Source: Owenia fusiformis (lineage: Eukaryota > Annelida > Polychaeta > Sabellida > Oweniidae). Taken from it: 64,000 nucleotides of DNA. The notes under the pieces are model-generated. The model saw nothing but the letters and a program-made list of their open reading frames with translations, was not told the origin of the DNA and did not search any database. Location of the stretch: NCBI GenBank assembly GCA_903813345.2, contig CAIIXF020000001.1, positions 38,907,366-38,971,365 of the forward strand, given 5' to 3'. Each line of letters starts with the position of its first letter. Position 1 is the first letter of the stretch. Positions 13,337-26,300 of the stretch are shown here, one piece after another. A program made the position numbers and the translations under genes.

Positions 13337-14955
13337 CGTCAAATGAAATTGAGTAATAAAGTAATAATATCAGAGTTTATATAATTTATGAGTATAAACT
13401 AATGTGTGTTCTGCAAATAATGAACAATAAAATAAGTTAACAAGGCAGTGGATGAAAAGGTTAACAACATGCAATACCATATTTTTTAAAATAAAGTGTA
13501 TAATAACAACAGTTTCAAAGCTTCTGTCATGGTTAAAATTCATGCATGAATCGTGAAATGGAGTGGATCACTAGATAATAGATATACATGTATTGGATGA
13601 CTAAGCCCTCATTCAAGATTTGTTGTTTTTAAACAAATAGGCCAAGAGTTTGTTTTTTACCCGAACTCAAAAATAGTTTCCATTCAATATACATTCCCAG
13701 ATAAGATCACTGAAAACAACAGTTCATGCAACACTAGGGACAGATTGTACATTAAATCTACAAGGTCAACATATATTATGACATTGGTTCATACTACATA
13801 AGGGCGGAGTGATGCAAAGTCAGCATACATAAGAACTTTAGGTCATGCACGTTTAGGTTTTATTCCTACATTCTCACAAGAGGGAACTGGCATTGATGTA
13901 CTTTATTACCGCCAAAATAAATAATGTTCAAAGAGGTACTATCTGTTTGCATGTACCCTGATCACATGGCCATGATCATACTGTACAATCAAAATACAAA
14001 TTGTTGTGTATTATTAATATTCTTCTGCTCATTAATAATAATTACTTTCAGCAAAAGTTTTTTACTGACGTGGATCATCCCCAGGCTTTTATCTAGCCCA
14101 ATGTGGAAATTAAAAATTATAGATAAGAGTGCAAGACAACAAAATGGTTAGGATTGAGATATCAATTGTTTGATTCTTCCATTGGTGTTAATCATGCGAT
14201 ACAGCATGTATAAATTTTCTATAATCTTGAAGATGGTAAATAAAATAAAATAACATACAGCACTGTGGTCGTTTGATTCCTCTTTTTTTAGGTTTTATTG
14301 ATGAAAATAACATATTGAAATTGACTGTAGTCTTGTTATATTATAGTTTATAAGGCAAAGATATTATGCTACAGTCAAAAGGCATTAAAAAACTAATTTA
14401 TCTGAAATATACAAAAGTTTTGCACCTAAAGTATGAATGTATCTTCCATACAATACTGCCCTGTGGTCATTTGATTGCTTCTATATTTATTAAATTTAAT
14501 TGGAGACCAAAAAGATATATCAATCTGAAACATAGGCCTGGGAACATGTATAAAAATTGAGTCTGAGTCATCTAGAAATTTTTTTTCATAAATTTTTCAT
14601 CGGGATTTGACTTTCAACTTTGAACTTTGAAATTGATTTCCAGAGAAATAGAAGTTGATGTTGACTTCTCGATTAGTTGTTCTACCACAAAAAAACTGTT
14701 TCGAAATATGAGGGGACATGGCTGAAATTGTGAGAAAAAGCAAACTTTCTGGTTGTTTTAAAGTTATAGACTTAAATGGTTTATAGCTAAAAATAAATAA
14801 TGTCAGTAGATGTGCTTGTCACAAATCGAGCTAACTCGAGCTATCAAGCAAACAGGAAATGAAAAAAACATGTGGATTTTAGAATTTTTTGAACAAAGAT
14901 AACGGAGTTCTGCTTTAACCTTCAATCAGTTTTACTACTCCCATTAGTTATTTAC
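13337..14955. other. Intergenic, no gene seen
   Basis: AT-rich DNA with only short chance ORFs. No domain, RNA gene or clear repeat was recognised. Confidence 0.6.
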
Positions 14956-15152
14956 ATGGCCAGGATCACAATGGTCATGGTCATAATGACCCTTACCATG
15001 CTGAAATATATTTTTCAGCCCTCTGAAATTGTGACTGAAAAAGTTAAAAGTTAGCATTTCCAAAAGGTCAATGAACAGAATCATTTGAATTTTGAAAGCT
15101 ATTTCAGCATGGTAAGGGTCAATTCGACCATGACCATTGTGATCCTGGCCAT
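14956..15152. mobile_element. Hairpin MITE-like element
   Basis: A 197-bp sequence with ~50-bp inverted ends: atggccaggatcacaatggt at the left, and its reverse complement at the right end (15133-15152). The arms continue through acccttaccatgctgaaat. There is a small loop and no coding sequence. Confidence 0.8.
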
Positions 15153-15292
15153 ATAATGATATATGGGAGTAGGATATAGTCCTGAGTAAGGACACTAGCG
15201 GTTACCGTTAGTGATTTGGTTTTCTGTATAAAAAGTCATTTTTCTCCTTCCCTACCCCATTGGAGCGCCATCTGGCGTTTGGGAAGTGAATC

Positions 15293-17640
15293 AGTTATAG
15301 TTATAGTTATAGTTATTCACTGCTAGGTCATTCTGACCTGTAGCCGGTCTTAAGATTTAATTTTAAAAATAATGAGCATGGTTAAGCATAGACCCCATTA
15401 ATTGACTGAATCTGGTGGCTACCTCAGAGCTCTGTAGTTATATCTTGTAGGGTGGTTCTTCCATAATTTGTCCAGTCTATTCTTGAAGAGATTGATGTCT
15501 TGGGCCTCTACAACTTCTTGGGGGAGGGAATTCCAACTGCTCACTATTCTCTGGGTGAAGAATCCCTGTCTCAGTATTGTCCTGTTCTGTTTCTTTGAAA
15601 CTCTCATATTATTGCCACGAGTTCTGCCAATGTTGTGGGAGAGGGGAAGGATATTGCTTATTGGTATGTCGTACTTTTCATTCAAAATTTTCCATGTTTC
15701 AATCATATCGCCTCTGAGACGTCTGAACACAAGTGTTGGTAACTTTAACTCTTTCAGTCTTTGGGGATAGTCCTTGTCTTTTAGGCTTGGTATACATCTT
15801 GTGGCTCTTCTTTGTACAGCTTCAACCGCTTCAATGTCCTGGATTAAATATGGAGACCAAACTGTATTGGCATATTCAAGATGGGGTCGTACCATTGCCT
15901 TGTAAAGAAGCAACATATTGGAGGAATCTAGAAATTGGAAGGTCCTTCTTATTAATCCCAGAATTTGGTTAGCTTTTTTAACTACCGTTTGTACATGTGT
16001 ACTACTTTTCAAATTCTTGGTAACCATTACTCCCAGGTCCTTCTCACCTTCTGTTTCTTGAAGTGCTGTGTTGCCCATGCTATAGTTATATTCTGGGGGG
16101 GATTTTCCTATTCTTAATACCTTGCATTTTTCACTATTGAACTGTAATTGCCATTCTTGGGTCCAGTTCATAAGGGATCTTATATCTTGTTGTAATTCGT
16201 TACAGTCATCTAGGTTATTTACTTCTCTATAGAGTTTCGTATCATCAGCAAACATAATCAGAGGGCTGTTTACTGCCTGTGGTACATCGTTTACAAATAT
16301 CAGGAACATAACGGGTCCGAGGACAGTCCCCTGGGGTATGCCTGACGTTACATCGGTCCATGATGACGATTCACCGTTAATGGTTACTCTCTGCTTTCTG
16401 CGTTGGTATTGGTTGCTGTTGTTGCGGTTTCCTGCTGAATCACTGTTCTCTGGGCCGTCAAATTCGTTTCCGGATTCCGCACCGAGGAAAGCTTTCAGCC
16501 ACTGGAGGGCTGTACCCACAATTCCTAAGTTCTGTATTTTTCTAATTAATCGTTCATGCGGAACTTTGTCGAAGGCTTTTTTGAAGTCAAGATAGACTGC
16601 GTCAATGTTGCTTCCACTGTCTAGTACTTCAGTCCACTTATCTAGTGTCACGAGTAGGTTTGTTACACAGGATCGACAAGGCAGGAATCCATGTTGACAC
16701 TGCGACAGGATGTTGTTCTGTGAAAGATGAGATAGTATTCTTTCTCTTATTATAGATTCCAGGATCTTACACACTACAGATGTGAGGCTTACGGGCCTGT
16801 AGTTATTGGGTTGACATTTCTTGCCTTTCTTGTGGATTGGTGAAATGTTGGCTTGTTTCCAATCTTGTGGTAATGTTGCGGTATCTATAGATTTTCTAAA
16901 TATCAGGTAGAGGGGTCTGCATATTACTTCTTTCAATTCCTTGAGTATACGGGGCTTGATATTGTCTGGTCCAGGTGATTTGCTTACTTTCAGTAATTCC
17001 AGTTTCTTCATTATATCCTCCTCCGTGAATGTCCAGTCCTGTATGTAGTTATTCAGTCTGATATAGTGCCCAGCTGGTATATTCTCTTTATTCTCGTTAG
17101 TGAAAACACTAGAGAAAAATTTGTTGAGCTCTTCTGCTTTATCAAGGTCATTCTCTGTCATAGATCCATCCTCTCTTAGAAGTTGGGGAATTCCGCTCCG
17201 TGTTTTCGTTTTACTATTACTGTAGCCCCAAAACTTTCTAGGCTGAGATTTCGCCAGCTTGGCTATATTACATACAAATTCTTTAACTGCTCTAGAGACT
17301 TCTTTTTTGGCTTGATTTCTCTCTTTTATATACTGTAAATATTCTTCACCTTTCTTTGTGGTTTGGTATCTTCTCCATGCACTGTGTTTTCTTTTTATCT
17401 GGGCCATGCATTTTTTATCCATCCATGCTTTCGCTTGTTTTTTGGCTTTTATTTGAGGGACATTCTTACTGTAGCTGTCTTCCATTTTGGTTCTAAATAT
17501 ATTCCAGCAGTCGGTGACTTCTTTATCCCTGAATTCCCTGTCCCAATCTAAATCAGGACTAAATATTTGTAAGGTAGGTTCTAATTTATCTGAAATGTCA
17601 AAGTTCAGTGGGAAATCTCATTTTAAGCTGGCGGCGGAGT
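15293..17640 (-). mobile_element. CR1-like LINE, 5'-truncated
   Basis: A non-LTR retrotransposon lying on the minus strand. The 3' end is marked by a short tandem tail (ttatag repeats, 15296-15318), as is usual for elements of this type. The 5' end lies near 17.62-17.64 kb. The ORF frame continues upstream of its Met through DFPLNFDISDKLEP, which fits the end of an endonuclease domain. A stop then precedes it and the rest of the endonuclease is gone. The boundaries are approximate, by eye. Confidence 0.85.
15419..17485 (-). CDS. Reverse transcriptase of CR1-like LINE (ORF2 remnant, open)
   Basis: An intact frame of 688 residues. RT blocks in order: NYRPVSLTSVVCKILE (~228-243), HGFLPCRS (~265-272), DAVYLDFKKAFDKVPH (~295-310), SGIPQGTVLGP (~381-391), and the catalytic FADD at ~412-415. 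A C-terminal region with HLEYANTVWSPY and SWNSLPQEVV is typical of CR1-clade elements. It would copy its own RNA at a nicked chromosomal site. Because the endonuclease is missing, this copy is probably not autonomous although its RT frame is open, which suggests a young insertion. Residues ~335-365 form an unusual Asn/Ser/Gln-rich stretch between WLKAFL and RKQRVTINGE, blocks that are normally close together. Confidence 0.9.
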   Translation of the reverse strand: MEDSYSKNVPQIKAKKQAKAWMDKKCMAQIKRKHSAWRRYQTTKKGEEYLQYIKERNQAKKEVSRAVKEFVCNIAKLAKSQPRKFWGYSNSKTKTRSGIPQLLREDGSMTENDLDKAEELNKFFSSVFTNENKENIPAGHYIRLNNYIQDWTFTEEDIMKKLELLKVSKSPGPDNIKPRILKELKEVICRPLYLIFRKSIDTATLPQDWKQANISPIHKKGKKCQPNNYRPVSLTSVVCKILESIIRERILSHLSQNNILSQCQHGFLPCRSCVTNLLVTLDKWTEVLDSGSNIDAVYLDFKKAFDKVPHERLIRKIQNLGIVGTALQWLKAFLGAESGNEFDGPENSDSAGNRNNSNQYQRRKQRVTINGESSSWTDVTSGIPQGTVLGPVMFLIFVNDVPQAVNSPLIMFADDTKLYREVNNLDDCNELQQDIRSLMNWTQEWQLQFNSEKCKVLRIGKSPPEYNYSMGNTALQETEGEKDLGVMVTKNLKSSTHVQTVVKKANQILGLIRRTFQFLDSSNMLLLYKAMVRPHLEYANTVWSPYLIQDIEAVEAVQRRATRCIPSLKDKDYPQRLKELKLPTLVFRRLRGDMIETWKILNEKYDIPISNILPLSHNIGRTRGNNMRVSKKQNRTILRQGFFTQRIVSSWNSLPQEVVEAQDINLFKNRLDKLWKNHPTRYNYRALR

Positions 17641-17807
17641 GATTTTAACCTTGGTGATTTTACCATAATTCTCTGAGAAATCTGACGATAGAGGGGGTTA
17701 GTGTCTTCAAGTTTATTTATCTCAAAAATTCGGTGGACAAACCATGGTAAGATTGTTCTAGCAGGCTCGGCGAGCCTCTCCCGAACACTTTGGTATGTAG
17801 CACCCAT
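17598..17807 (-). CDS. Short unrecognised ORF ending inside the LINE boundary
   Basis: Met at 17807 opens a 69-residue frame (begins MGATYQSVRERLAEP, contains LPWFVHRIFEINK, basic towards the end). Its last ~10 codons run into LINE sequence. Composition is more protein-like than the neighbouring chance frames, so it could be the first exon of a small host gene interrupted by the LINE. No domain was recognised and no downstream exon was found, so it may equally be chance. Confidence 0.2.
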   Translation of the reverse strand: MGATYQSVRERLAEPARTILPWFVHRIFEINKLEDTNPLYRQISQRIMVKSPRLKSLRRQLKMRFPTEL

Positions 17808-19309
17808 TTTTGTGGATGTGCAAAAACAAGCATGAAAAGCAACCAATACACATACTGCACATATATCATTCTTGTATGAGGCTTCTAACAAAAGCCTTTC
17901 AAGAGAAACCCATGGATTAGAGAGTCTATACCTCGGTGCAGATAAAAAATAAAATAAAAATGAAAACAGAAAGACGGGGTCAACTTCGTGTTGTAAATCA
18001 AAAGTCAACGGATAAATAAACTTACCATATTCATGCAGTTACAAATGATCAATCTTTTAGCTTAGTAATGATGTTATGAATTATCCCTATCACCGTCCAT
18101 ATAAATCAAAATATACCTATGTTTGGAGATCATCTTGAAATATTTCGCAAAATTATCCACCATGTTGTGTCACGTGGTATTAGTTTCGGAAATAATTTTG
18201 ATACTATTTCAAACATTGTAATAAGGCACGTTCACCACTACTCGTTCTCTACAGTTTTTATAAAATTATCAAAGCTAATCTGATCAAGAATATATTGAAT
18301 TTGTATCTAGTATCCAAATTATTATTAAACTGACGGATTCACTTCCTAAATCTACGAATGCACTAAACGAAATGAAAAGTGACTTGAAACCCGGGTGAAA
18401 TAAAAGTGAAGCTTCCAAAATGATAACAATGCAATGCAATAGAGTTCAACTCATGACAGACAAACTAATAAAGTGCATCCTCAGCAAAAGGTGAAGACAT
18501 TTGCACATTTCCCAAATAAAAAGGTGGGGTGGGGGAACTATTTTGGAAGAATTATATAATAGTACACCCCCCAAAAAATCACCCCCCAAATAAGTTCAGA
18601 TTGCAGCTTTAGTATTATCATAGCCTACACTGGAAGATTTCTTATATTGTATTGTACTGCATTGCATTGTATAGTATTGTATAATATTGTATTGTACTAT
18701 ATTGTATTGTATTGTATTTTATTGTATTGTGTGTTCTATTTCAATTTCTGCAAAATATCATACATCAAATAAGATGGAAGGTCTGTTATCCACTCCCATC
18801 CCATCAATATATTATTGATTTTGTTGTAAAGGATTTTCAAGGATGACTTGTATACAAAGGAATGGGGTCAATATTTCAATGTACTAATATAGCATCATGT
18901 TACTCATGCAAGCCCACAAAAGAAAAAATAAATAATGTTATGAGTCAAGGGAGGGGGTAAAATTCCATAAGAATTTTTTTAACCATGAACACCAACTTTT
19001 ATTTTGTGGATATCAATGAATATTTCATTAGATCTACTAAATTACAAGAAATTAAATTTGAATTGAGATGATAGTATCACCCCCATACTGATGATTATAC
19101 ATCATCCATAATTTGGATAATATCAGGTGAACCTCATTTAAAAACTCATCGAAATGGCTTGGTAGTTTGTTTAGAAGGCCAAGGATGGGTAGACTCAAAA
19201 ATATAGGACTTTTAGATGAATTTTAAAGTTATGCCTTCTTATCTCATAAAAAGTTTCCTATGATAAGACAAGGTTGTCCAGATTAAGTCCATAATATGAG
19301 CTGATTACA
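17808..19309. other. Intergenic with ATTGT microsatellite
   Basis: No gene seen. A degenerate attgt/attgc tandem array occupies roughly 18640-18732. The rest is AT-rich without recognised structure. Confidence 0.6.
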
Positions 19310-19595
19310 CTGGCGGATTAGGGCCCAGGCCCCCCCCCCTTGGGTGGGCCCAGAAAAAAAAATTGGGCCCAAAATAAATTTTGGGCCAAAAAAGGCCTTA
19401 AGGCCCCCAAAAAGTCGGCCTTTTTGGTCATTACTGGGCCTTTTAAGGCCTTATTTTTTAAATTCAGGCCAAATTTTGAAGAAAATGGGCCTCAAAATTT
19501 GGGCCCACTTTGGCGTTTTAGGGGCCCAAAATTTTTTTTTTCTCTGACCTGAAATTTGGGCCCCCCCCCCTTGTTGGTTCCCAGATCCGCCCCTG
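19310..19595. mobile_element. GGGCCC-rich MITE-like element
   Basis: Inverted ends: ggcggattagggcccagg at the left, and a right end that reads gggcggatctggg on the other strand. Both are followed by long C or G runs. The interior repeats gggcc many times and gives meaningless reading frames. Elements of this look are common in marine invertebrate genomes. Confidence 0.7.
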
Positions 19596-19849
19596 GATTA
19601 AGGTCATCTTAAAGCTCAATATCTGATGAGTTTACATTTTATGTCTGAATATACCTAGAAAGGTCAAGGTCAAGATTTTGCTTAAAAGTTATATTTTAGT
19701 GATTCTGTTGTCACCAGAAGATCAATATGTACAGGTCATCTTTAATATCAATATATGGGATCCCATGTTGAGAGTCCACATTTGATTTCAAGTAAAAACA
19801 ACATGGCAAGTGGCAGTAGGTAAAAATCCTGGTCATAGTCTTTTATATA

Positions 19850-19952
19850 CAGGGTGACCCTATAAAATGCAACTCATGGATAGGATTGGCTGTGATTCTA
19901 TCATTATTGACAAAGTCATTCCAAAAAAGAGTTGCAGTTTGGGGTCACCCTG
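19850..19952. mobile_element. 103-bp mariner-type MITE
   Basis: TA-flanked (19848-19849 and 19953-19954). The ends are inverted: cagggtgacccta... at the left, with gagttgcagtttggggtcac at the right matching gcaactc at the left. It has no coding capacity. The terminal cagggtg matches the ends of two larger mariner relics in this window (24958 and 44746). Confidence 0.8.
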
Positions 19953-20335
19953 TACATAATCTGATATTTCAAAAAGGCCTGGTATGTGAAACAAGTGGTA
20001 GGAGACAATTATATACTAATACACCAAACTAAGATATGATATAAACATTGTTTGTATTTCATCATTGTGTACACATTATGACATACAGTACAACTGATTT
20101 TTTGGTCTGAGTATTTTAAGCTATGGAATACTGTTCTACACACTCAGTATAGTACCCTGGTGTCTCACTCTCACTTTGTCGTAACAGAATCCCAGGCTCA
20201 ATAAGTTTTATTCCAAAAATCCAAACTCCTCCATAGATTTTGCCACAGGAGTCCAAGCTACATTGATTTTGATAAAGTTTCATCCTTTACAGTTTTAATA
20301 TATTGTCTGTGTTGTTTACACATTCATATAGGTTT

Positions 20336-23300
20336 TTACTTGACATAATAATTAAGAATGGCTTCATAATGTTCTTGTTGTCCTGATGCAATCTCTGGTT
20401 CGCCATTCTTCAGTACAAACTCCTGAAAGTCAAAAAACACAAAAGTGAAGACTCATGAATGGAAGTTTCCTTGGCCATGTGGATTTGGATTGTAAATGTG
20501 ATTATGATTCTTGAAAAGTGGGGGTGGGATAATTTGACACTGTTTATGTGTATGTTTCAGCAGTGGCTGGCATAGCAATGATTTGTTTCCTTGGCCGTAT
20601 TAGCCCATACAACTGGTTATACGTTGAAGAGGGTTTCTTAATCTTCCTCCATTTCAAAACTTTTTAAAAAGTCTTAATAAGGAACATTGGCAATACAGAT
20701 TCATATAAAAGGCTGTAAAAATCAAATCTGGTATACAGTACCTCACACTGTTCGAGAGTTGCATTTCCATCGGCTAAGTCCTTCCCAAGTCCACTAGTGA
20801 ATGAACTGTATCTCTCCTGAAATGACAATTACATTTATTACAGCATCAAATCTTCCTGGAATATCCTCACGTGTTCCTCTTCTGGATGCCAAGGTGACAT
20901 CATTATCAGAACAACTTTTAACCATACCTAATACATTTTTTCAAATTTTACACATTTATTAAGTCTACTTATGGGTACCAAATCTGGACCAAGATCTATT
21001 CAACAATATTAGTGAAGATAGTAAAAGGCCCATGTCTTAAATTTGAAGATTGTTATGCTTAACTTAACAAACTATATCTATTACCTCAACTAAGCCAGAC
21101 ATGACCTTCTCTTCAATGAGTTTTGCTGCACATTTTAGGCCACGTGCAAGGGCATCCATGGCACCTATGTGAGAGATGAACATATCTTGTAAGGCTGTGG
21201 ACTCTCTTCGTACTTTACAATCAAAGTTCAGTCCACCTGGTGCAAGTCCTCCCATTTCTATGATGGTCTAAAAATCAAGAACATACATGTACATTTTTGT
21301 ATCAAATTGTATAAATAAGCACAATAATGGGCAATATGGTATATTACTGTGATAAAAAATAAGTAAAGCACTGTATAAGAACATTAGGATACTAGATGTA
21401 TGCTTGTAAATTGTATTTAAGGATAAGGTGCAGACAAACTGTTTTACATGTTATTGAGATGATAATCAATGAAAATAATAACAGAATGCAAGGTATACAA
21501 TTTAAGTGTTTGCCTGATGCTTTCCTACCTTCATGATCATTGTGCAGTTCTTTATATCCATGGGAAACTGGTCAGTGTCCCATCCAAGATCTGGGGAGCC
21601 TGTATTTGAGTCTATTGATCCAAGCATGTTGTATCTGCAAATATAACAAGGCATTAACATATAAAATGTCACCACCTGCCATTTATTACAGACACCGACC
21701 ACCCAAACACCAACCAATGAACACCGTCAACAAAAAAGTTGGGGGCTATAGCAATATGTCACCATTGTTAATGAACTATCCCCTCCTGGATGTGATATAA
21801 CTATGCACAAACATAATATCCTGAGCACTGAGGTTAGTTCTACAGTAACAAAGATGAGGCTCTTCAAAGAAGTAAAGTCAATTGGATGAAAAGAGTACCA
21901 ACACAATGAGCAAGTTAATTTTGTTCTCGGCCTACTGATTATTTCAGAATGTAATAACCTACGTTGTTCATGTTGTATCGATCTGATAAATGCTTAAATC
22001 CTATCCATAGAAATTGTTTCTACTAACTTGGCTGCCATAATGACATCATGCTCATAGCTGTGACCTGCCAGTGTTGTATGATTGGGTTCAACATTGATCT
22101 AAAATGCAAGAAGTATGCCTTGTTTAATGGTTGTGCTTGTAAATTTGCATCAAGTTTTGTGTCACAATCTCCCCCCTCTCCATCACAAAAGATTTGGGGT
22201 CTCATAAGAATGGACCTGCTGTGCATACTGTCCAGCAATTAACAGGGTATACGCAGCAGACCTGTAGTCAGAATTTTCAAAGGGGGGTTCACTTTCCAAA
22301 TAATTCTAGGGGGGGTCACTTTGGCAAATTTGGCCAAAAATCACTCAAAAAATAGTCAGAATGGTGAAAAACTGCATGATTTTGAAAGAAATTTTGGTTC
22401 GCCCGAACCCCCCTGGCTACGGGCCTGCACAGTACATGGTGAACACAAAAATATATAAGTTATTTCCTACCTTGAAATCCTTATCCAAGCCATATGTCTT
22501 CAAGAAGGCAATAACAGTCATAGCATCTAAAAATATAATGAATACATGTTTAGTGAGAAAGTAATGCTGGGATATGTGTACCTCCTTCCAATCCATGTAC
22601 CATGCCTGGATGCACTTTCTAATTCATATTTTATTTCTACTTGTAAGTTTACTCTAATTCAAATCCCTGTGAATTTTACATAATATTTCCCTGGATTTCT
22701 TTCTTTATGGAAGTTGTGTCACACATAGTGTTGAAAATGGCTATTTTAAGTGCATTGGCAAGTTATATCCATAAGTTGACACATTTTTTATGTTTCAAAT
22801 ATAAATTGAGAAGGTATCAACTGCACTTTCCACTTACCGTAGTCATACTGGTGCTTTGATGGTTCCTTCGGTTTGGGTTCAATCAGCAGTTGGCCTGTGA
22901 AACCAATCTTCTCTTTGTATGCTGGAGATACAACACTGTAGGTGATGCATAGTCCATATATAAAGTATTGCACAAACTGTACAAGTAAATGATGGGGAAT
23001 TTGAACAAACTCAAATTATGGCAAATATCAAAAGAAATGTGATTATTGTGTACTCAGAATGGTTTAAAAATCAATTAAATGTCTTATGCCAGTCACAAAA
23101 ATGATGACTCTAAAAACAATTCTTGGTGATGACATAATCAAAGCAGAACAGTGTGAACACTTCATAATGTTCACATGTGCTCAAAACCACAGGTTTTACT
23201 GTACAAAATAAAAGCTATAAATTTCTAGCTAAAACCAGTCATTCTTGCAAATACATACCAACAACCATCTTGAAGAATGCAGCCATGTGGTCCAATTCAG

Positions 23301-26300
23301 CTCTCACATCTGTGTTCAGAATAGAATGATATCCCTCACGACCTCCCCAGAATACTGAAAACATGTACTAAATCATGTCATAATGTTTTCACCCTAAAAT
23401 CATTTGACACATCATCCCTTAGCAAAGGATTTCATTCTGTGTTTTCATTATCCAATATAGTATTTTGCACTGTGTACATATAAAAACTAAAACCTCAGCC
23501 TGACTGTCTATAATATTTTCAATTTCTAACTGGACCCCTTGTGTGAAAATATCATGTGGAGGAATATAATTTAATTACCATAATTTTCTGCACCAAGCTT
23601 TTTTGCAACTTCAAGACCTTTTTTTACTTGAGCAGCAGCATATGCCACAATGTGCGCATTTGGGTTGGTAGAAGCCCCATTCATGTACCTAGAACACAGA
23701 TGGTCCATTAACAGTACATGTATTTAAAGAAAAAACTGTGGTGTCACCTGAGATAAAGCATTTACACTAATCATTGCTTTTATGACTCCCTGCATATTTA
23801 ATGTAAGAGTTATTAATCTAAATGTAAAACAACAAAATAAACTTATTTTTTTATTTTGCCAAGTGTACTTTATTCAAATTTTAAAGGTAACATGACAAAT
23901 TTTTGGGATTCATTTAGAGCCTGTTTCTTGAAAATATATACAATTTACCAATAGATTTGGTGAAAGCCTTCATATATTCTTACCTTTGATGGGCAAACAA
24001 ATTGCAGGTTGCCCACAGTAATTTAACACCAGTCTCAGTCTGAAGCTCCAGGGCAAGGTCTGACACCTCATCTAAGATCTTATTGGTCTCTGTCAGGTCT
24101 GCACCCTCAGGGGCAATGTCCCTAATCAAAGAGAAAGAAGTGCACATAAGATAAACCTTTTTGATAAAGTTTGGGAAAGGGCTTTGTTTTTCTTATGACT
24201 GGATCAGCTGTGGTCTCTCTTGAATCTTACTTTTTCTGTGTTTTTGTAATGTCCTCAAGTGAAAACCTGAACTTGTGCAGATTGTAAATATGTTATTTCA
24301 CCAGAAATTCTTGGACAATACAGCCCTGTAAACTACTGCAAAGATCTCATTTCAAATAAAAATATTTATGATTAAAACCTCCCAAATAAACTGATGTTTG
24401 ATAGATAAAAATGGTTTGAAAGGTAAATTCTGTTGTAAATATGATTTCACCTAGAAAAACAAAGATAAATTCAATACATTTTAGTCAAAATTCTTTTTTT
24501 AAAATGTCTTAGAGAGTGACCAGATCAGCTTGACCTTGGATTTCTAACACAGGCCATCAATTTCACTCCCAAATATGGAACATACAAAAATAGAGCTGTC
24601 AATCAAATATTGAACTGCATCAAATAGAAAGTTAAATCTAGCTTTGATTTTTAAGTTGGTCAGAAGAGGCTTTAGTTTACTCAAAATTAGAGTTGAGGTT
24701 TTATATAATAAATGCCCAAAACCGTGAAATACCTACATGTTCTTGATAAATATATGCGGGTCAATGTGACCTATTTGTAACAAATATTAAATTCATATGA
24801 TATCTAAGCAAAATGAAAAACATAAAAATACATGCAACACAATGCCAGAGTAAGATTAAAAGCTGATTGAAAATTTGATTGATTGATTGATTGATTTATA
24901 AAATGCAAATCTTGATTAGGTTTTATCATTGTTTACATGGATTTTCCACAGACATTACAGGGTGTCCAAAAAAACAGGACCCTAAGAAAGTTGAATAACT
25001 CGGTCAGTTTTGCATATTTTGCCTTAAAATATCAGAATTATTTAGTTCATTCAATGTGAATTTTTTTGTGAAAGTTTGATAATAATCTACCAATCGAGTC
25101 AAACACTACAGCTCTTTACAAAACATGCCCCAAATGTGCACCTCTCCTCTCTATGCACAATTCAATCCGGCGAACAAAGTTGTTGATGATCCTCCTACAC
25201 ACATGTCTTTCTGAATAGACAAGTTTGTTCCAAGAACAATTGCTACTGGGGCTTACATCTTCCTGATGAAGTGTTTCAGCATCCATTGCATTCTGAACAA
25301 TGCACTGCCTGGGTGGCAATGAGGAAACATGGAATCATCAGTCCTTTTTGGTTCGAAGGTGACTGGGGACATGCTATCACCATGAACAAGGACCAGTAAG
25401 TTTTCACTAAGTTTTGGAGGTCACTAAGCACCAAAAGGGACATCTAAGGAGATAAGCAGTGATTTAAACAAGCCAATACCATCCCGACACTGCAAATGAT
25501 ATGCTGAAATGGTTTAGGCAATGCTTTGGTGGTCAGCTTATCAGTTGCAGAACGCAAACCATATGGTCAGCTCATTCGCCAGATCTAAATCCCCCAAATT
25601 TTTATCTTTGAGGATTTTTCAAAGGCAATGTGTATACTGACAGGTCCCTAACAATCTTAAGAGGGCAATAACTACCCCAATATTTACTATCCACATTAAT
25701 GGGTATAGGTCAGGGTCATTAACAACTTTGTTCGCAGGATTTGTTTGTGCATAGAGAGGAGAAGTGCCCACTTTGAGCATGTTTTGTAAAGTACTGTAGT
25801 TTTTGACACAATAAACAGATTATCATCAAACTTTCATAACAAAATTCACATTGAATGAACTAAATAATTCTAAAATTTCAAGGTAAAATATGTAAAATTG
25901 ACAGAGTTATTCAACTTTCTTACGGTCCTTTTTTTGGACACCCTGTACTTGCAGGTCCTTGATAATGAAAAAGAACTAATGAGACTTTCATATTAGCTCA
26001 TTGCAATATTGTTAGTATACAAGTATTTTGATGGGAGGGGTCTATTTAACAAACTTAGTATTGCAATTGCTTTAATCCATGTATGTCCATTTTCACTTCT
26101 CTTCCTTAAAACATACCTAGTTTGGGAAATGAATAATGGGGTATGGTCAGGGGAAGAGATGTATACAAGATTACACATAAATCAGGTAATACTTTACCTA
26201 TCGTGGAAGCACCAGTACTTTACTCCTAGTTTAGAAAAGAACTCAAAACCTGCTCGTAACCTTCTCTTGGCATTGTCTATGGTGTTTGAGTTGTCTTCCC

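Noticed and set aside
19340-19552. Two overlapping ~70-codon frames
   Set aside because: They fall inside a GGGCCC-rich MITE and merely translate its low-complexity sequence.
22023-22238. 71-codon minus-strand frame overlapping an isomerase exon
   Set aside because: It is in a different frame from the isomerase exon 22028-22098, which encodes [11 protein letters not shown].
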